Assembly: GCF_963082655.1 (NCBI RefSeq)
Contig: NC_081552.1
Coordinates: forward strand, 125,397,494 to 125,461,493
From: Stomoxys calcitrans
Lineage: Eukaryota; Arthropoda; Insecta; Diptera; Muscidae
Direction: 5' to 3'
Length of the DNA stretch: 64,000 nt
Below the pieces are notes generated by a model. It was not told the origin of the DNA and searched no databases. It saw nothing but the letters and a program-made list of their open reading frames with translations. The position numbers and the translations under genes are program-made. This document shows, piece after piece, positions 1 to 10,992 of the stretch (position 1 is its first letter; the number at the start of each line of letters is the position of its first letter).

Positions 1-324
1 TTTAGGTTCTCATTTCTTTGAGAAACTGTCTAATTTAGCGGATACGAACATGCGCTGGTTATTGGGCTTTTTAAAGCGATCTGGATGGTTCAACGGTAGG
101 AACTAGAAGACATCCCGTTGTATCACAATGGACGAAAACGTCTAAGTGAGTCTGATGGCAGACTGCCAATTAAACCTAACCTGACCTTCAAATGAGATCT
201 CCCTTTATTCGATAGAGTCCAAATGGGGTGATTTCGGAATAAAGGTGTCATATACACATATCTCCTAATTCAAAGTATTGATATGGCCAAAATGTTAATC
301 AGTGCGTTGTAAAGAGAGTGCGGG
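1..324 (+). mobile_element. 3' end of a LOA/R1-like LINE plus flanking sequence
   Basis: This stretch is nearly identical (a handful of differences) to 57416-57738. There it follows a recognisable LINE coding region. The first ~100 bases encode the C-terminal tail of the second ORF and the stop. A short 3' UTR follows, with AACCTAACC at about 171-181. Homology to the other copy continues past that tract to about 324. Either the true 3' end lies further downstream, or the flank was duplicated together with the element. The 5' part of this copy is outside the window. Confidence 0.7.
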
Positions 325-561
325 TATGATACTCTTTACATTCGCACAGAGAATGATCCAGATCGGATCATATTTAGACATATTTTCTTTACAGATGGAT
401 CTCTCGATTGAACTTTTTGACCACTTAAATGACGCATTTTTAACCGATTTCCTTGAAATTTTTGAAATTGGATAGTATATTATATCGGTTCTAAGTTGAA
501 TAGACCGAATATAGACCGACCTACGGATAAGAAATATACAAATGGTTACAGATTAAATGTG
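325..561. other. Unassigned AT-rich spacer
   Basis: No coding signal is seen. Short tracts such as 'accgatttccttgaaatttttgaaattgg' resemble the decayed 'accgatttggctgaaattttg' phrase common to the mini-me-like repeats, so this may be an old, eroded copy. Confidence 0.4.
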
Positions 562-1320
562 AGGCAGCCAGTGCGGCTACGATGGGAGAATAGATAGAGG
601 ATGGGAGCAGCTCATACCATCGCGGTATATTCGAGGCGACGGTAGGAAACCTGGAAGGAATGGAAGATGTTTCCGATCGGATACCTGATATGACACCTGA
701 GGTCTAGTGCGAGGCACTGCTGCCATCAGCACAGTCTTGGATTGACGGAACCCTAGTATTGCCATCTGGAAGATCGTGTTACACGGATGGATCAAAGCTA
801 GAGGACAGAGTGGGCCTGAGGCTCTACATTGAGAACCGAAGGTCTGAGATCTGTTTTAGACTGCCTGGCCATAATACGGTCCTGCAGGCCGAGATCCAAG
901 CGATCAGGTGCGTGAGGTGGTGTGGTGCTAATGGGAGAACGTCGAGTGTGAACATCTTTACGGAGAATACAATTAACATAAGGGCATTAACAACCAGAAC
1001 GGTAAGAATACGAACAATCTTGGAATGTAAGTAGGAGATCAACGCCTTCTCTGAGGAAAGCATTTCCGCATCGTTTGGGTGCCGGGCCATAACGTAGAAA
1101 CTGGGAATGAGAAAGCAGACGATTTGGTAGTGAAGTCCAGAGAACTGCCTTCAATAAACTTGTTTAACCCGAAGCCTTTCGGGTCGACTCAGTCCGAATT
1201 AAGGGCGCGGGCGACGTATGCGCATGCAATCCTGTGAAACCGCGAAACGGTCGGTAGGACGGAAAAAATCCTATTGGGGACATTCAGACCATGCACTCAA
1301 AAAATGGTGCGCCTAAAATA
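562..1320 (+). pseudogene. LINE second-ORF 3' fragment (RNase H domain), family of 46913-51612
   Basis: The sequence aligns by eye with 50215-50960 of the longer copy of this LINE family. In frame it reads an RNase H-like segment that includes YTDGSKLEDRVG (about residues 7-18 of the open stretch from 759) and HNTVLQAEIQAIR. The frame is broken by stops and indels, for example at 1032-1034. It ends in the family's 3' UTR. The 5' end is truncated abruptly at about 562, as expected for a LINE relic. It is non-functional. Confidence 0.75.
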
Positions 1321-1354
1321 ATGTAAAATACTTATCCCATATAATTTAGATAAT

Positions 1355-2880
1355 TATACCCTCCACCATAGGATGGGGGTATACTAATTTCGTCATTCTG
1401 TTTGTAACTACCCGAAATATTCGTCTGAGACCCCATAAAGTATATATATTCTTGATCGTTGTGACATTTTATGTCGATCTAGCCATGTCCGTCCGTCTGT
1501 CCGTCCGTCCGTCCGTCTGTTTGTCGAAAGCACGCTAACTTCCGAAGGAGTAAAGCTAGCCGCTTCAAATTTTGCACAAATACTTCTTATTAGTGTAGGT
1601 CGGTTGGTATTGTAAATGGGCCATATCGGTCCATGTTTTTATATAGCTGCCATATAAACCGATCTTGGGTCTTGACTTCTTCAGCCTCTAGAGTGCGCAA
1701 TTCTTATCCGATTGGAATGAAATTTTGCACGACGTGTTTGGTTATGATATCCAACAACTGCGCCAAGTATAGTTCAAATCGGTTCATAACCTGATATAGC
1801 TGCCATATAAACCGATCTTGGGTCTTGACTTCTTGGGCCTCTAGCGTGCGCAATACTTATCCGATCAGAATGAAATTTTGCACGACGTGCTTTGTTATTA
1901 TATTCAACAACTGTGCCAAGTATGGTTCAAATCGGTTCATAACCTGATATAGCTGCCATATAAACCGATCTTGGGTCTTGACTTCTTGAGCCTGTAGAGG
2001 GCGCAATTCTTATCCGAATGGAATGGAATTTCGCACGACGTGTTTTGTTATGATATTCAACAACTGTGCCAAGTATGGTTTAAATCGGTCCATAACCTGA
2101 TATAGCTGCCATATAAACCGATCTTGGGTCTTGACTTCTTGAGCCTCTAGAGTGCGCAATTCTTATCCGATTTGAATGAATTTTTGCACGAAGTATTTCG
2201 TTATGATATCCAACAACTGTGCCAAGTATGGTTGAAATCGGTAAATAACCTGATATAGCTGTCATATAAACAGATCTGGGGATTTGACTTCTTGAGCTTT
2301 TAGAGGGCGCAATTCCTATCCGATTTGGCTGAAATTTTACATGACGTATTTTATTTTTACTTTCAACAACTGTGTCAAATAAGGTTCAAATCGGTTCATA
2401 ACCTGATGTAGCTGCCATATAAACCGATCTGGGATCTTGACTTCTTGACCCCTAGAGGTCGCAATTATTATCCGATATGCCTGAAATTTTGTACGACGGA
2501 TCCTCTCATGACCATCAACAAACGTGTTTATTATGGTCTGAATCGGTCTATAGCCCGATACAGATCCCATATAAATCGTTCTCTCTATTTTAAAATTATT
2601 TAAAATTCTTAATTTAAGTAAAATTCTTAATTAAATTCTTAATTTAATTTCAGCCAATTCTTATACGAATTGGCTGAAATTTTACACAGGTCTCCAACAT
2701 ATAATTTAATTGTGGTCCGAACCGGACCATATCTTGATATCGTTTTAATAGCAGAGCAACTCTTTTCTTATATCCTTTTTTGCCTAAGAAGAGATGCCGG
2801 GAAAAGAACTCGACAAATGCGATCCATGGTGGAGGGTATATAAGATTCGGCCCGGCCGAACTTAGCACGCTTTTACTTGT
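1355..2880 (-). mobile_element. mini-me/DINE-like non-autonomous element, copy 1
   Basis: Read on the minus strand it starts with the head ACAAGTAAAAGCGTGCTAAG and the GC-rich GGCCGGGCCGAAT, then the TATACCCTCCACCAT motif. It then runs through 153-bp tandem units and ends in a tail with (GGAC)n, the core TGTCACGACGATCAAGA, a short (TA)n tract and ATGGTGGAGGGTATA. Unit phase marks ('gatcttggg' or equivalents) fall at 1661, 1814, 1967, 2120, 2273 and 2426, exactly 153 bp apart. The (TA)n-core-(GTCY)n order matches the published description of dipteran mini-me elements. Open frames through it come from the repeat length being a multiple of 3 and do not look coding. Confidence 0.8.
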
Positions 2881-3930
2881 TTTTATACCCTCCACCATAA
2901 GATGGGGGGTATACTAATTTCGTCATTCTGTTTGTAACTACTCGAAATATTCGTTTGAGACCCCATAAAGTATATATATTCTTGATCGTCGTGACATTTT
3001 ATGTCGATCTAGCCATGTCCGTCCGTCTGTCCGTCCGTCCGTCCGTCCGTCCGTCCGTCCGTCTGTCTGTCGAAAGCACGCTAACTTCTGAAGGAGTAAA
3101 GCTAGCCGCTTGAAATTTTGCACAAATACTTCTTATTAGTGTAGGTCGGTTGGTATTGTAAATGGGCCATATCGGCCCATGTTTTGATATAGCTGCCATA
3201 TAAACCGATCTTGGGTCTTGACTTCTTGAGCCTCTAGACTCCGCAATTCTTATCCGATTGGAATGAAATTTTGCACGACGTGTCTTGTTATTATATTCAA
3301 CAACTGTGCCAAGTATGGTTCAAATCGGTCTATAACCTGATATAGCTGCCATATAAACCGATCTTGGGTCTTGACTTCTTGAGCCTCTAGAGCACGCAAT
3401 TCTTATCCGATTGGAATAGAATTCCGCACGACGTGTTTTGTTATTATATCTAACAACTGTGCCAAGTATGGGTCAAATCGGTCCATAACCTGATGTAGCT
3501 CCCATATAAACCGATCTGGGATTTTGGCTTCTTGAGCATGTAGAGGTCGCAATTATTATCCGATATGCCTGAAATTTTGTACGATGGATCCTCTCATGAC
3601 CATCAACAAACGTGTTTATTATGGTCTGAATCGGTCTATAGCCCGATACAGATCCCATAAAAATCGTTCTCTCTATTTTACTTCGTGAGCCCCCAATGGG
3701 CGCAATTCTTATACAAATTGGCTGAAATTTTACACAGGTCTCCAACATATAATTTAATTGTGGTCCGAACCGGACCATATCTTGATATCGTTTTAATAGC
3801 AGAGCAACTCTTTTCTTATATCCTTTTTTGCCTAAGAAGAGATGCCGGGAAAAGAACTCGACAAATGCGATCCATGGTGGAGGGTATATAAGATTCGGCC
3901 CGGCCGAACTTAGCACGCTTTTACTTGTTT
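2881..3930 (-). mobile_element. mini-me/DINE-like element, copy 2, joined head-to-tail to copy 1
   Basis: It has the same head, 153-bp units and tail as copy 1 and the same orientation. The tail of this copy abuts the head of copy 1 with only a few T residues between (around 2881-2884), so the two form a dimer. The (GTCC)n tract is at about 3018-3070. It holds fewer inner units than copy 1. Confidence 0.8.
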
Positions 3931-4440
3931 TTTTTTATTTTTAGGCAATTATATTTGAGAACATTTTTTGCCCCCTTTCGAGCTCTAGTTATTATTTTCA
4001 TACCCGCTTCAACATTTTTTATATGTTGACTTTTTGCTGCCAGCGTGATTTGAACTCATATTCCTTCAAATGCAAAGCGCATACTCTACCAACTCAGCCA
4101 CCACACAATTAATGTAATGAACGGCAAAAGGTTTACTTTAACTTAACAACAAAATTGTAGTAGACAACATACCCCTTCATTGCAGTCTGCAGGCATACGT
4201 AGGTGCATGCAATACGGCAAGGGTAAAAATGCTCATGTACGATCCGACTTCATTTCTACCGCAAACCCAGGTTCTATTCCTCCGGCCGGAAAGTTTTATC
4301 TGTTTTATTTTTCTTTAAAGTAATTTTGGAAAATTCGGCACAATTTTTTGTGTATTTCTCATTAACAAAAATTTTTAAAAGTAATTTCTACACTTTTTTA
4401 AATATTGATTTTTTTGGTTCTTTATTCATTTTTATTTACT
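3931..4440. other. Spacer with tRNA-like relic, otherwise AT-rich
   Basis: Apart from the tRNA-like sequence (separate entry) this is T-rich sequence with no gene. Around 4255-4290 there is a second box-B-like string (CAGGTTCTATTCC), without a convincing box A. Confidence 0.4.
4036..4106 (-). tRNA. tRNA-Ala(TGC)-like pseudogene or SINE head
   Basis: On the minus strand this reads GTGTGGTGGCTGAGTTGGTAG, then an anticodon-loop-like TTTGCAT, then the box-B-like GAGTTCAAATC, ending CTGGCAGC. The spacing and the GGTAGAG...GCTTTGCAT context resemble tRNA-Ala(UGC). The acceptor and anticodon stems pair poorly, so it is a decayed tRNA gene or tRNA-derived retrosequence rather than a working gene. 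Confidence 0.5.
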
Positions 4441-4935
4441 ACTAGCCAAACCGGGCCCGCTCCGCTGCGCCTTCTTCAACTCTCAAATATTTTTTGAAAG
4501 TGGGAACACTTCCACTGAATGCGGATATCGAATTCGTGCCATTGTGCCATATGACGCTGAACGCGTTCGAATCTTGGCGAGAACATCGGACAAAGCGGTG
4601 TTTATCCTCTTTTAATGTTGGCGACATTTGCGAGGTACAATGCCATGCATAGTCATTTAAAAAATGTTCCCCAAAGAGATGTCGCACTACGAGACGCCGC
4701 TCGGATTCAGCTATAAAAAAAGGTCCCTTATCATTGAGTTTAAACTTGAATCGGAAAGCGCTCGTTGATGTGTGAGAATTTGCCCCTTCTCGGTTCTCAT
4801 TATGGAGGGATGGCACCTCAGACATTTCGACTCAAATATGGATATCAAATTCGTGCTGCACTTCCAAATCACTTTATGGTAAATATGAACCGTTTGGAAG
4901 GTGTTTTGGGGTTGGGGCGGCCACCGGCACAGGTC
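4440..4935 (+). mobile_element. Composite repeat containing a decayed tRNA-derived SINE
   Basis: It begins with a CCGGGCCCGCTCCGCTGCGCC head like that of the repeat family at 30368. A SINE body follows at about 4545-4800: box-B-like GCGTTCGAATCTTGG, then phrases shared with the intact SINE at 51019-51341 such as 'ggtcccttatcattgag'. A tail around 4860-4935 (GGTGTTTTGGGGTTGGGGCG) follows. The same composite recurs in the opposite orientation at 54280-54800, so SINE and host repeat have spread as a unit. Confidence 0.65.
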
Positions 4936-5465
4936 ATTTATTGTGGGCATTCATAGGAGACGCCCCTGTGGCGTGCCTTTTGCCACTTTCTCCCTTATAT
5001 ATATGCCATTGGATACGCAATTTATCCACCTGTCCCTTAGTATATGGGTTATCGAGTCTCTTAGGACCGGGTCCACCCGGTACTGGTCTAAGGATTGTAT
5101 AAGTGAGTCGATCCGCACATGGTTGAAAGACTCCTGCCGCTGCGTTTGTTTTGGGTTTGTCGTCGGGTCCCTCTTTGTTAGGCTATGTTGGGTCTTTCGC
5201 CACTGCACTGCCTGATATTTCATTAGGATCATTGCTTATCCTAGTCTTACCAACATTGAGAGAGGCCGTGATTGTCTTGTTGTCAGCCCCCTGTTTGTTG
5301 GGCGGTGATGAGTCACCTGCCTGCCACGGCCTGATGTCTCAAAATGAGAATTTCTGCCTATCCTAGTTTTCCCAATCTTGAAAAGGACAGCTTTGCTCCC
5401 GTAGTGCGTCATATATTTAGTCTTATCCAAACTCGTCACGAACAAAATGATCAATGCCAAAAACT
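4936..5465 (-). pseudogene. LINE fragments: ORF1 repeat region joined to RT segment
   Basis: On the minus strand, about 5400-5236 encodes the ...KIGKTRIGRN...ETSG repeat also seen in ORF1 at 47530-48110. About 5232-4951 encodes an RT piece (SLIQSLDQYRV...REKVAKGTPQG) matching 49640-49760. ORF1-type sequence lies directly beside RT, so several kb of the element are missing. It is a non-functional relic of the 46913-51612 family. Confidence 0.65.
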
Positions 5466-5760
5466 TTATAAAGGGTGATTTTTTCGAGGTTAGGATTTTC
5501 ATGCATTAGTATTTGACAGATCACGTGGGATTTCAGACATGGTGTCAAAGAGAAAGGTGCTCAGTATGCTTTGACATTTCATCATGAATAGACTTACTAA
5601 CGAGCAACGCTTGCAAATCATTGAATTTTATTACCAAAATTAGTGTTCGGTTCGAAATTTTTTTGAAATTTTTTGAAAATCGGGCCATAAATGTGCTTTT
5701 TACAGCCCGAACAAAATTTTGTAGGGCCGAGGTGACCAACTTTGAATGGGCCACTGGGAC
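5466..5760 (+). pseudogene. Tc1/mariner-type transposase N-terminal relic
   Basis: From the ATG at 5584 the frame reads MNRLTNEQRLQIIEFYYQN, then a TAG, then CSVRN. This is the N-terminal helix-turn-helix region of a Tc1/mariner-like transposase family common in insects. The upstream 5' UTR-like stretch (5466-5583) probably belongs to the same element. No catalytic residues remain, because the sequence diverges after about 5670. Confidence 0.6.
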
Positions 5761-5884
5761 TTCTATTTTTGGGCCCTAAAATTATGCATATAAACTGGAT
5801 AACATCTCAGATATAACCAAGTAAAATTTCATAAATATATCTCTATCCATTCCAAATGGCAAACTTATTTCCACTTAGTTTTTC
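5761..5884. other. Unassigned spacer
   Basis: Short AT-rich sequence with no recognised feature between the transposase relic and the LINE endonuclease fragment. Confidence 0.4.
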
Positions 5885-6490
5885 CCATCCCACCTTGTGA
5901 CGGCTTGTCAGGTTACGTCACTCAGGAGATCAGCGAATGCAATGGAAATGTCCGGCGAGCTGCTACACATCCTCGTAATCCTAGAGGAGGCATCGTCATT
6001 CACTGTGCCAAACGTGGAGCCTTCAATCTGCTCTGCCAAAGTTGAGGAGAATGCGCATTAAAGTCTCCTAGAACCAGACGATTATGGCCAGATGGTAGCC
6101 CACTTATGTCGGGCATGTAAGCCTGGCTGTTAATTGGGAAAAAGCCACCAACCGCCGGTATGTACACGTTGTATAGCTCTATCTCGGCAGTACGGGACCT
6201 GACTGCTATCCCCATGCACTCCTTGTTGGGGTCACTAGATCCAGGCGCAGGCGAGATGAGTCTATACTGCACGGAATGGTGTATTACGAAGGCCGTAATA
6301 CACCCTGACAACTGTGCAAGCTGCAGGTCTTAGTCAGCATTGTCTCCTGGATCGCTGCAACCACTATGTTCTCCCGGCTCATAAAATCCTCAATCTCGTC
6401 GATCTTGCCTCCGATGGTGGAGGCGGATCTGGCCAACCGAACAGAACCAGAGGTTTTTTTCAATCCCGGCACAGACCAGAAGCGTGCGGA
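5885..6490 (-). pseudogene. LINE APE-type endonuclease fragment
   Basis: Minus-strand frames give IVVAAIQETML (about 6390-6360), typical of the N-terminal part of AP-endonuclease-like LINE endonucleases with its conserved Q-E-T. Downstream comes RLVLGDFNAHSPQLWQS (about 6080-6030), which holds the GDFNAH catalytic motif. The two parts are in different frames (break near 6300). It probably belongs to one of the LOA/R1-like families in this window. Confidence 0.7.
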
Positions 6491-6861
6491 GAAGGCACTC
6501 CGGGATGTGCCTCTCCCATGAAAAAAAAAGGACGAACCCTATAAGTGGGAAATATATCTAATTTTGATGGTTATTAAACAACCCGTATCAAATTTCGAAC
6601 AAAGCAAATGTGTTCAAACTGTAATAACTACGGTTGACAAATGACAACATTATTGCAAATTACAATAAATCTGAAGAACATATATATGGGAGCTTTATCT
6701 AAATCTGAACCAATTTTGACCATTAAATGCGCTTGCAGTGTCTCTAGGAGTGAAAATCGGTCGATATGTATGCGGGAGCTATATCTAAATCTGAACCGAT
6801 TTCTATGATTTTCACCAGTAATGTCGGGAGTCTTAAGAGAATCCTTCTTCCAAAATTTCGA
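6491..6861. other. Decayed 'gggagctatatctaaatctgaacc' repeats
   Basis: Two imperfect copies of a phrase like TATGGGAGCTATATCTAAAT followed by CTGAACCGATTT lie at about 6685 and 6770. They are relatives of the mini-me inner units. No gene is seen. Confidence 0.45.
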
Positions 6862-8745
6862 TAGGTTAGGTTAGGTTGAAAAGAGAGTGCGGGCAATAAT
6901 CCGTTCCGTGCCACTGGACATACACCTATGCCAGTAGTCGTCTCGTTGTGCGCTAATATTAAAAAAAGTAACATCGAAAAAGAAAAGCTAGGTAAGGAAT
7001 TCGGCGCTACTTACAAAATCCTAAATTGTTTCCCATGGCACTCCCCCAAGCTGGTTCATGTCCAGTATTGTGTCCCCACCTAAGTACCGGTGTGCTTTAG
7101 TCGTGAAAGCCCGGCAATGACATAGGAAATGCTCCAACTTCTCATCACACGTGGCTATATGCCCTAAACATGCTATCACTTGCCGCACCGAAATTGCTTT
7201 AGTGAGCTCGTAGTCCCATGTGTCCCGTTATGTTACCAAAAGCTATACAGGCCTAATTCTTACTTTATTTCTACTCTCGTCCTCTCACGATTCGGATCAC
7301 CCCATATGATTTTCGCCGTCTTACCGACAGTTTCGTCGAAAGCGTCGACGCGAATAGCTTCTGGTTTACCAAGTTTATTGACGGCAGTCCTCTGGCCTTC
7401 ACCGCCAAATAGTCTGCCGTTTTATTCCCCCTCAATCCGTAATGACCCGGATTATGGCCATTTTACTGTCCGTAAAGATGTTCACACTAGACGTCCTCGT
7501 GTTAGCACTACACCACTTCACGCAGTCCGTGATCGCCCGGATCTCCGCCTGCAGGACCGTATTATGGTCAGACATTTTAAAACAGATCTCAGTTCTTGGG
7601 TTCTCAATGTAGACCCCAGCCCACTCTGTTCTCTAGCTTTGATCCATCTGTGTAACATGATCTTCCAAATGGCAATACAAGGGTTCCGTCAATCCATGGT
7701 TGTGCCGCTGGCAGCAGTGCTTCGCACTCGACCTCAAGTGTCGTCTCATGTATCCGATCGGAAACCTTTTCCCTTTCTTATAGCTTTCGTATCGTCGCCT
7801 CGATTATATCGCGATGGTATGAGCTGCTCCCATCCTCAATCCATTCTCCCATCGCCTAATGTCTTATAGCCGCAGTGGCTGACTCACACTTAATCTGTAT
7901 GCCAATGGGTCGGATATCTAGAAAAGTCTCCAGAGTCCTAGTGTGCGTGGCCATCATGGCTCCGTCTGTGCCAAGACAACATGTTCTCTGAACCTGTTGT
8001 ATGGTCCTTATGTTGCACTTTTTCTCCATAGCAGTCCACCAAACTACTGGACTATCCTCGGATTCAGGCCCCATTTCGAGCCTACGGCCCGACTACATTG
8101 TGCCCAACATCTGTGAGCCTTCTCAGTACGCTTCTGAATGTGACACTTTCAATTAAGTTTCCTATCCAAGATCACTCCTAAGTATTTGACCTTTTCAGAT
8201 ACCGAAACCGTTTTGTTGAGGAAACGTGGTGCGTCAAATTGGCCCACCTTCGTCTTCCTCGTGAAAAGGCATATTTCGGTCTTCTCTGGTCCAGCCCAGC
8301 CATATGCCATATGTAAGACCTTTTCGGCCCTTCTGCAAAGCTGGTTCGGATCCTTACCCCTTGAAAGTATTATAGTACCATATGCATTGCAGACGGGTGC
8401 AAGTCCCTTCTTAGTCAGCATTCGTAATAGGTTATGTAAGGTGGTCACCCTTAGGAGTGGTGATAAAATGCCCCCCTTTGTCGTGTCCTGTCTCACTTTC
8501 TCCCTTATATTTATGTCATGGGACCCGCAATTTATCCACCTGTTCCTTAGAATATGGTTTATCCAGCACATTAGATCAATGTGTCGGTCCGCACATTTTT
8601 AAACGCCCCCTCGATGTCAATGCAAACCGCCAATGTGTACGTCTTGGCATCGAAGGATTCTTCTATTTTATGAACAACCTCATGCGGGGCAGTCTCCACA
8701 GACCTTCCCTTGACATAGGCATGATGTTTGTATTTGAGCAGTTCG
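6862..8745 (-). pseudogene. 5'-truncated LINE copy (RT C-terminal part, RNase H, 3' UTR)
   Basis: Read on the minus strand from about 8745: an RT segment (8571-8149) with LLTKKGLAP...ILSRGKDPNQL, EKTEICLFTRKTKVGQF and YLGVILDRKL. The connection follows (8074-7856, QVQRTCCLGTDGAM, LETFLDIRPIG). An RNase H-like region with stops covers about 7800-7330, and a 3' UTR ends in CCTAACCTAACCTATCG near 6862. The RT active-site box is altered (AYGT where the family has a YADD-like box). It aligns along its length with 49640-51612 and is non-functional. Confidence 0.75.
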
Positions 8746-9667
8746 CTGGATGTCCTACTCTATATCATGAGAATCGATTAAAAAATTACCATTTTGCTGG
8801 ATTATATCTGCAAATCGTTCGAACATATTATGTATGGGAGCTAGATCCAAATTTGAACCTTTTTTTTTTAATTTCAATAGACTTCGTCTCTAGGCCCAAA
8901 AAAATGCTTGTGCCAAATTTAATGACGATCGGAACAAAAATTGCGACCTGTACTTTGTACTAAATTAACATAGAAAGACGGACGGGCAGATTTAAATATA
9001 GCTCATATAGCCCATTTGGACTAGTATTGTTTTAATTTGGCCCTTTGTTAACCGATTCACACTAAAATTGACATATAGGATTCGCTTATGACTCCCGGTA
9101 TTGCTACTAAATTTAATAAAAATCGGTTCAGATTTAAATATAGGTCCCATTTATATTTTCGTACGATTTTGAATAATAATCAATAATTTAGTAAGTTGTT
9201 AACCGATTGTCACAAAATTTGGCACGAACTCTTCTGATGACTGATGAATTTCATAGAAAACTGTTCAGTTTTAGATATAGCTCCCACATATATGAATCTA
9301 CCGATTTTCAGTTTTAAGGCCTTTGCTAAAGCATTTATCAATCGATTTTTCAAAAATTTGCACAATGATGTTCTTATGGCTCCTACAATATTGACGGATT
9401 TCGATCGAAGTTCTAGATGCACACCAAATTTAAGCAAATTTCTAATGCGATGACTTAGCCTGCAGATCCAATGTGGTGTAGGTTGTTATATTGTACTGTA
9501 ATCAGTTGATTATTACATATGTAAAAATACAAATTTGCAAGTGCAAATGCAAATTTTGCCATGAACATTCCATTATATATGTATGTATATATATATATAT
9601 ATGTTCTTATTCTATGTAGCGAAAAAAATTGAAAAAAAATCTTACTTTTATGTTACAAGGATAGGAT
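8746..9667. other. Decayed interspersed repeats and a (TA)n tract
   Basis: Several degenerate units of the type 'tatgggagctagatcc...tttgacc...aaatttggcac' occur between 8820 and 9440, spaced roughly 150-200 bp. A (TA)n tract lies at about 9577-9602. No coding or RNA gene signal is seen. Confidence 0.45.
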
Positions 9668-10578
9668 AAAATAAGTAAGAAACAACTAAACGCGTGCTAA
9701 GTTCGGCCGGGCCGAATCTTATATACCCTCCACTATGGATCGCATTTGTCAGGTTCTTTTCTCGGCATCTCTTCTTAGGCAAAAGAAGGATAAACGAAAA
9801 GACTTGATCTGCTATTAGAGCAATATCAATATAGGGTCCGGTTGGGACCACAATTAAATTATACTTTGTAGACCTGTGTAAAATGTCAGCCAATTCGAAT
9901 AAGAATTGCGCCCTTTGGGGGCTCAAGAAGTAAAATAGAGAGATCGATTTATATGAACTGTATCGGGCTAGAGGCCGATTAAGACCACAATAAAAACGTA
10001 TGTTGATGGTCATGAGAGGATCCGTTGTACAAAACTTCAGGCAAATCGGATAATAATTGCGACCTCTACAGGCTCAAGAAGTCAAGATTCCAGATCTGTT
10101 TATATGACAGCTATATCAGGTTATTTACCGATTTCAACCATACTTGGCACAGTTGTTGGATACCATAACGAAATACTTCGTGCAAAAATTCATTCAAATC
10201 GGATAAGAATTGCGCACTCTAGAGGCTCAAGAAGTCAAGACCCAAGATCGGTTTATATGGCAGCTATATCAGGTTATGAACCGATTTAAACCATACTTTA
10301 CACAGTTGTTGAATATCATAACAAAACACGTCGTGCGAAATTCCATTCCATTCGGATAAGAATTGCGCCCTCTACAGGCTCAAGAAATCAAGACCCAAGA
10401 TCGGTTTATATGGCAGCTATATCAGGTTATGAACCGATTTGAACCATACTTGGCACAGTTGTTGGATATAATAACAAAGCACGTCGTGCAAAATTTCATT
10501 CTGATCGGATAAGAATTGCGCACGCTAGAGGCTCAAGAAGTCAAGACCCAAGATCGGTTTATATGGCAGCTATATCAG
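9668..10578 (+). mobile_element. mini-me/DINE-like element, left half (host site of the BEL element)
   Basis: The head (AACTAAACGCGTGCTAAG, GGCCGGGCCGAAT, TATACCCTCCACTAT) and 153-bp units, with marks at 10094, 10247, 10400 and 10553, run up to the BEL insertion. The other half resumes at 22364 in the same unit phase, giving a precise empty-site reconstruction. Confidence 0.85.
10574..10578. repeat. Target-site duplication ATCAG of the BEL element
   Basis: ATCAG lies immediately before the TG of the 5' LTR and again at 22364-22368 immediately after the CA of the 3' LTR. The native 153-bp unit reads TATATCAGGTTATG with one ATCAG, so this is a true 5-bp duplication, the size usual for BEL/Pao. 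Confidence 0.95.
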
Positions 10579-10862
10579 TGGACAAATTTGCATTTGTCCT
10601 TAACTTAAGCTTTAAATATTTTTGAATTTATTACCCTGACTTATAGAGTATTATTGTGAATTATCTATAACATAAGATTTGAATTGCCATTTAGTTCTAA
10701 GTTTGCTATTGAAATGTAATAGAATCTAAGTTATTGTGAATTAATTGTTTTTAAGAGTTTAGTACAAAAGGTTAGCTGTTAACTTTTTATGCCCACTCAC
10801 TTCACTTACTCTACAACCGCAGTCAAGGTGAGCAACACAAGCTATTTCTCCTCTTTTTCCAC

Positions 10863-10868
10863 AATAAA
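10863..10868 (+). terminator. LTR polyadenylation signal AATAAA
   Basis: A single canonical AATAAA in the LTR. The functional copy for 3' end formation would be the equivalent one in the 3' LTR at 22185-22190. Confidence 0.6.
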
Positions 10869-10957
10869 CTCTAACACCATATACTCGTCATAAACCGAAA
10901 TCTAACCATCTTTTTATTTCACACTTTTAATTTTGGGCTACCTCAACCTTTCACTTT

Positions 10958-10992
10958 ACTTATTATTCCTCTGTGTACGAGGAATAATAAGT
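10958..10992 (+). repeat. Perfect inverted repeat in the 5' LTR
   Basis: The arms ACTTATTATTCCTC (10958-10971) and GAGGAATAATAAGT (10979-10992) flank the loop TGTGTAC. The 3' LTR keeps the left arm and loop and then jumps past the right arm, so the 97-bp indel starts at this hairpin. Confidence 0.9.

Noticed and set aside
2998..3075. GTCC/GTCT runs as a CRISPR-like or regulatory array.
   Set aside because: They are simple (GTCY)n microsatellites that form part of the mini-me element tail and vary in length between copies.
3473..3916. Long open frames across the mini-me-like elements (here 147 codons; also 29555-30061, 40283-40768, 43080-43385).
   Set aside because: They arise because the 153-bp unit is a multiple of three and stops fall in other frames. 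The same peptide appears wherever the repeat does, on either strand, with no domain or start context.
7180..7869. A 229-codon plus-strand frame.
   Set aside because: It is antisense to the LINE RNase H region at 6862-8745 and has no domain of its own.
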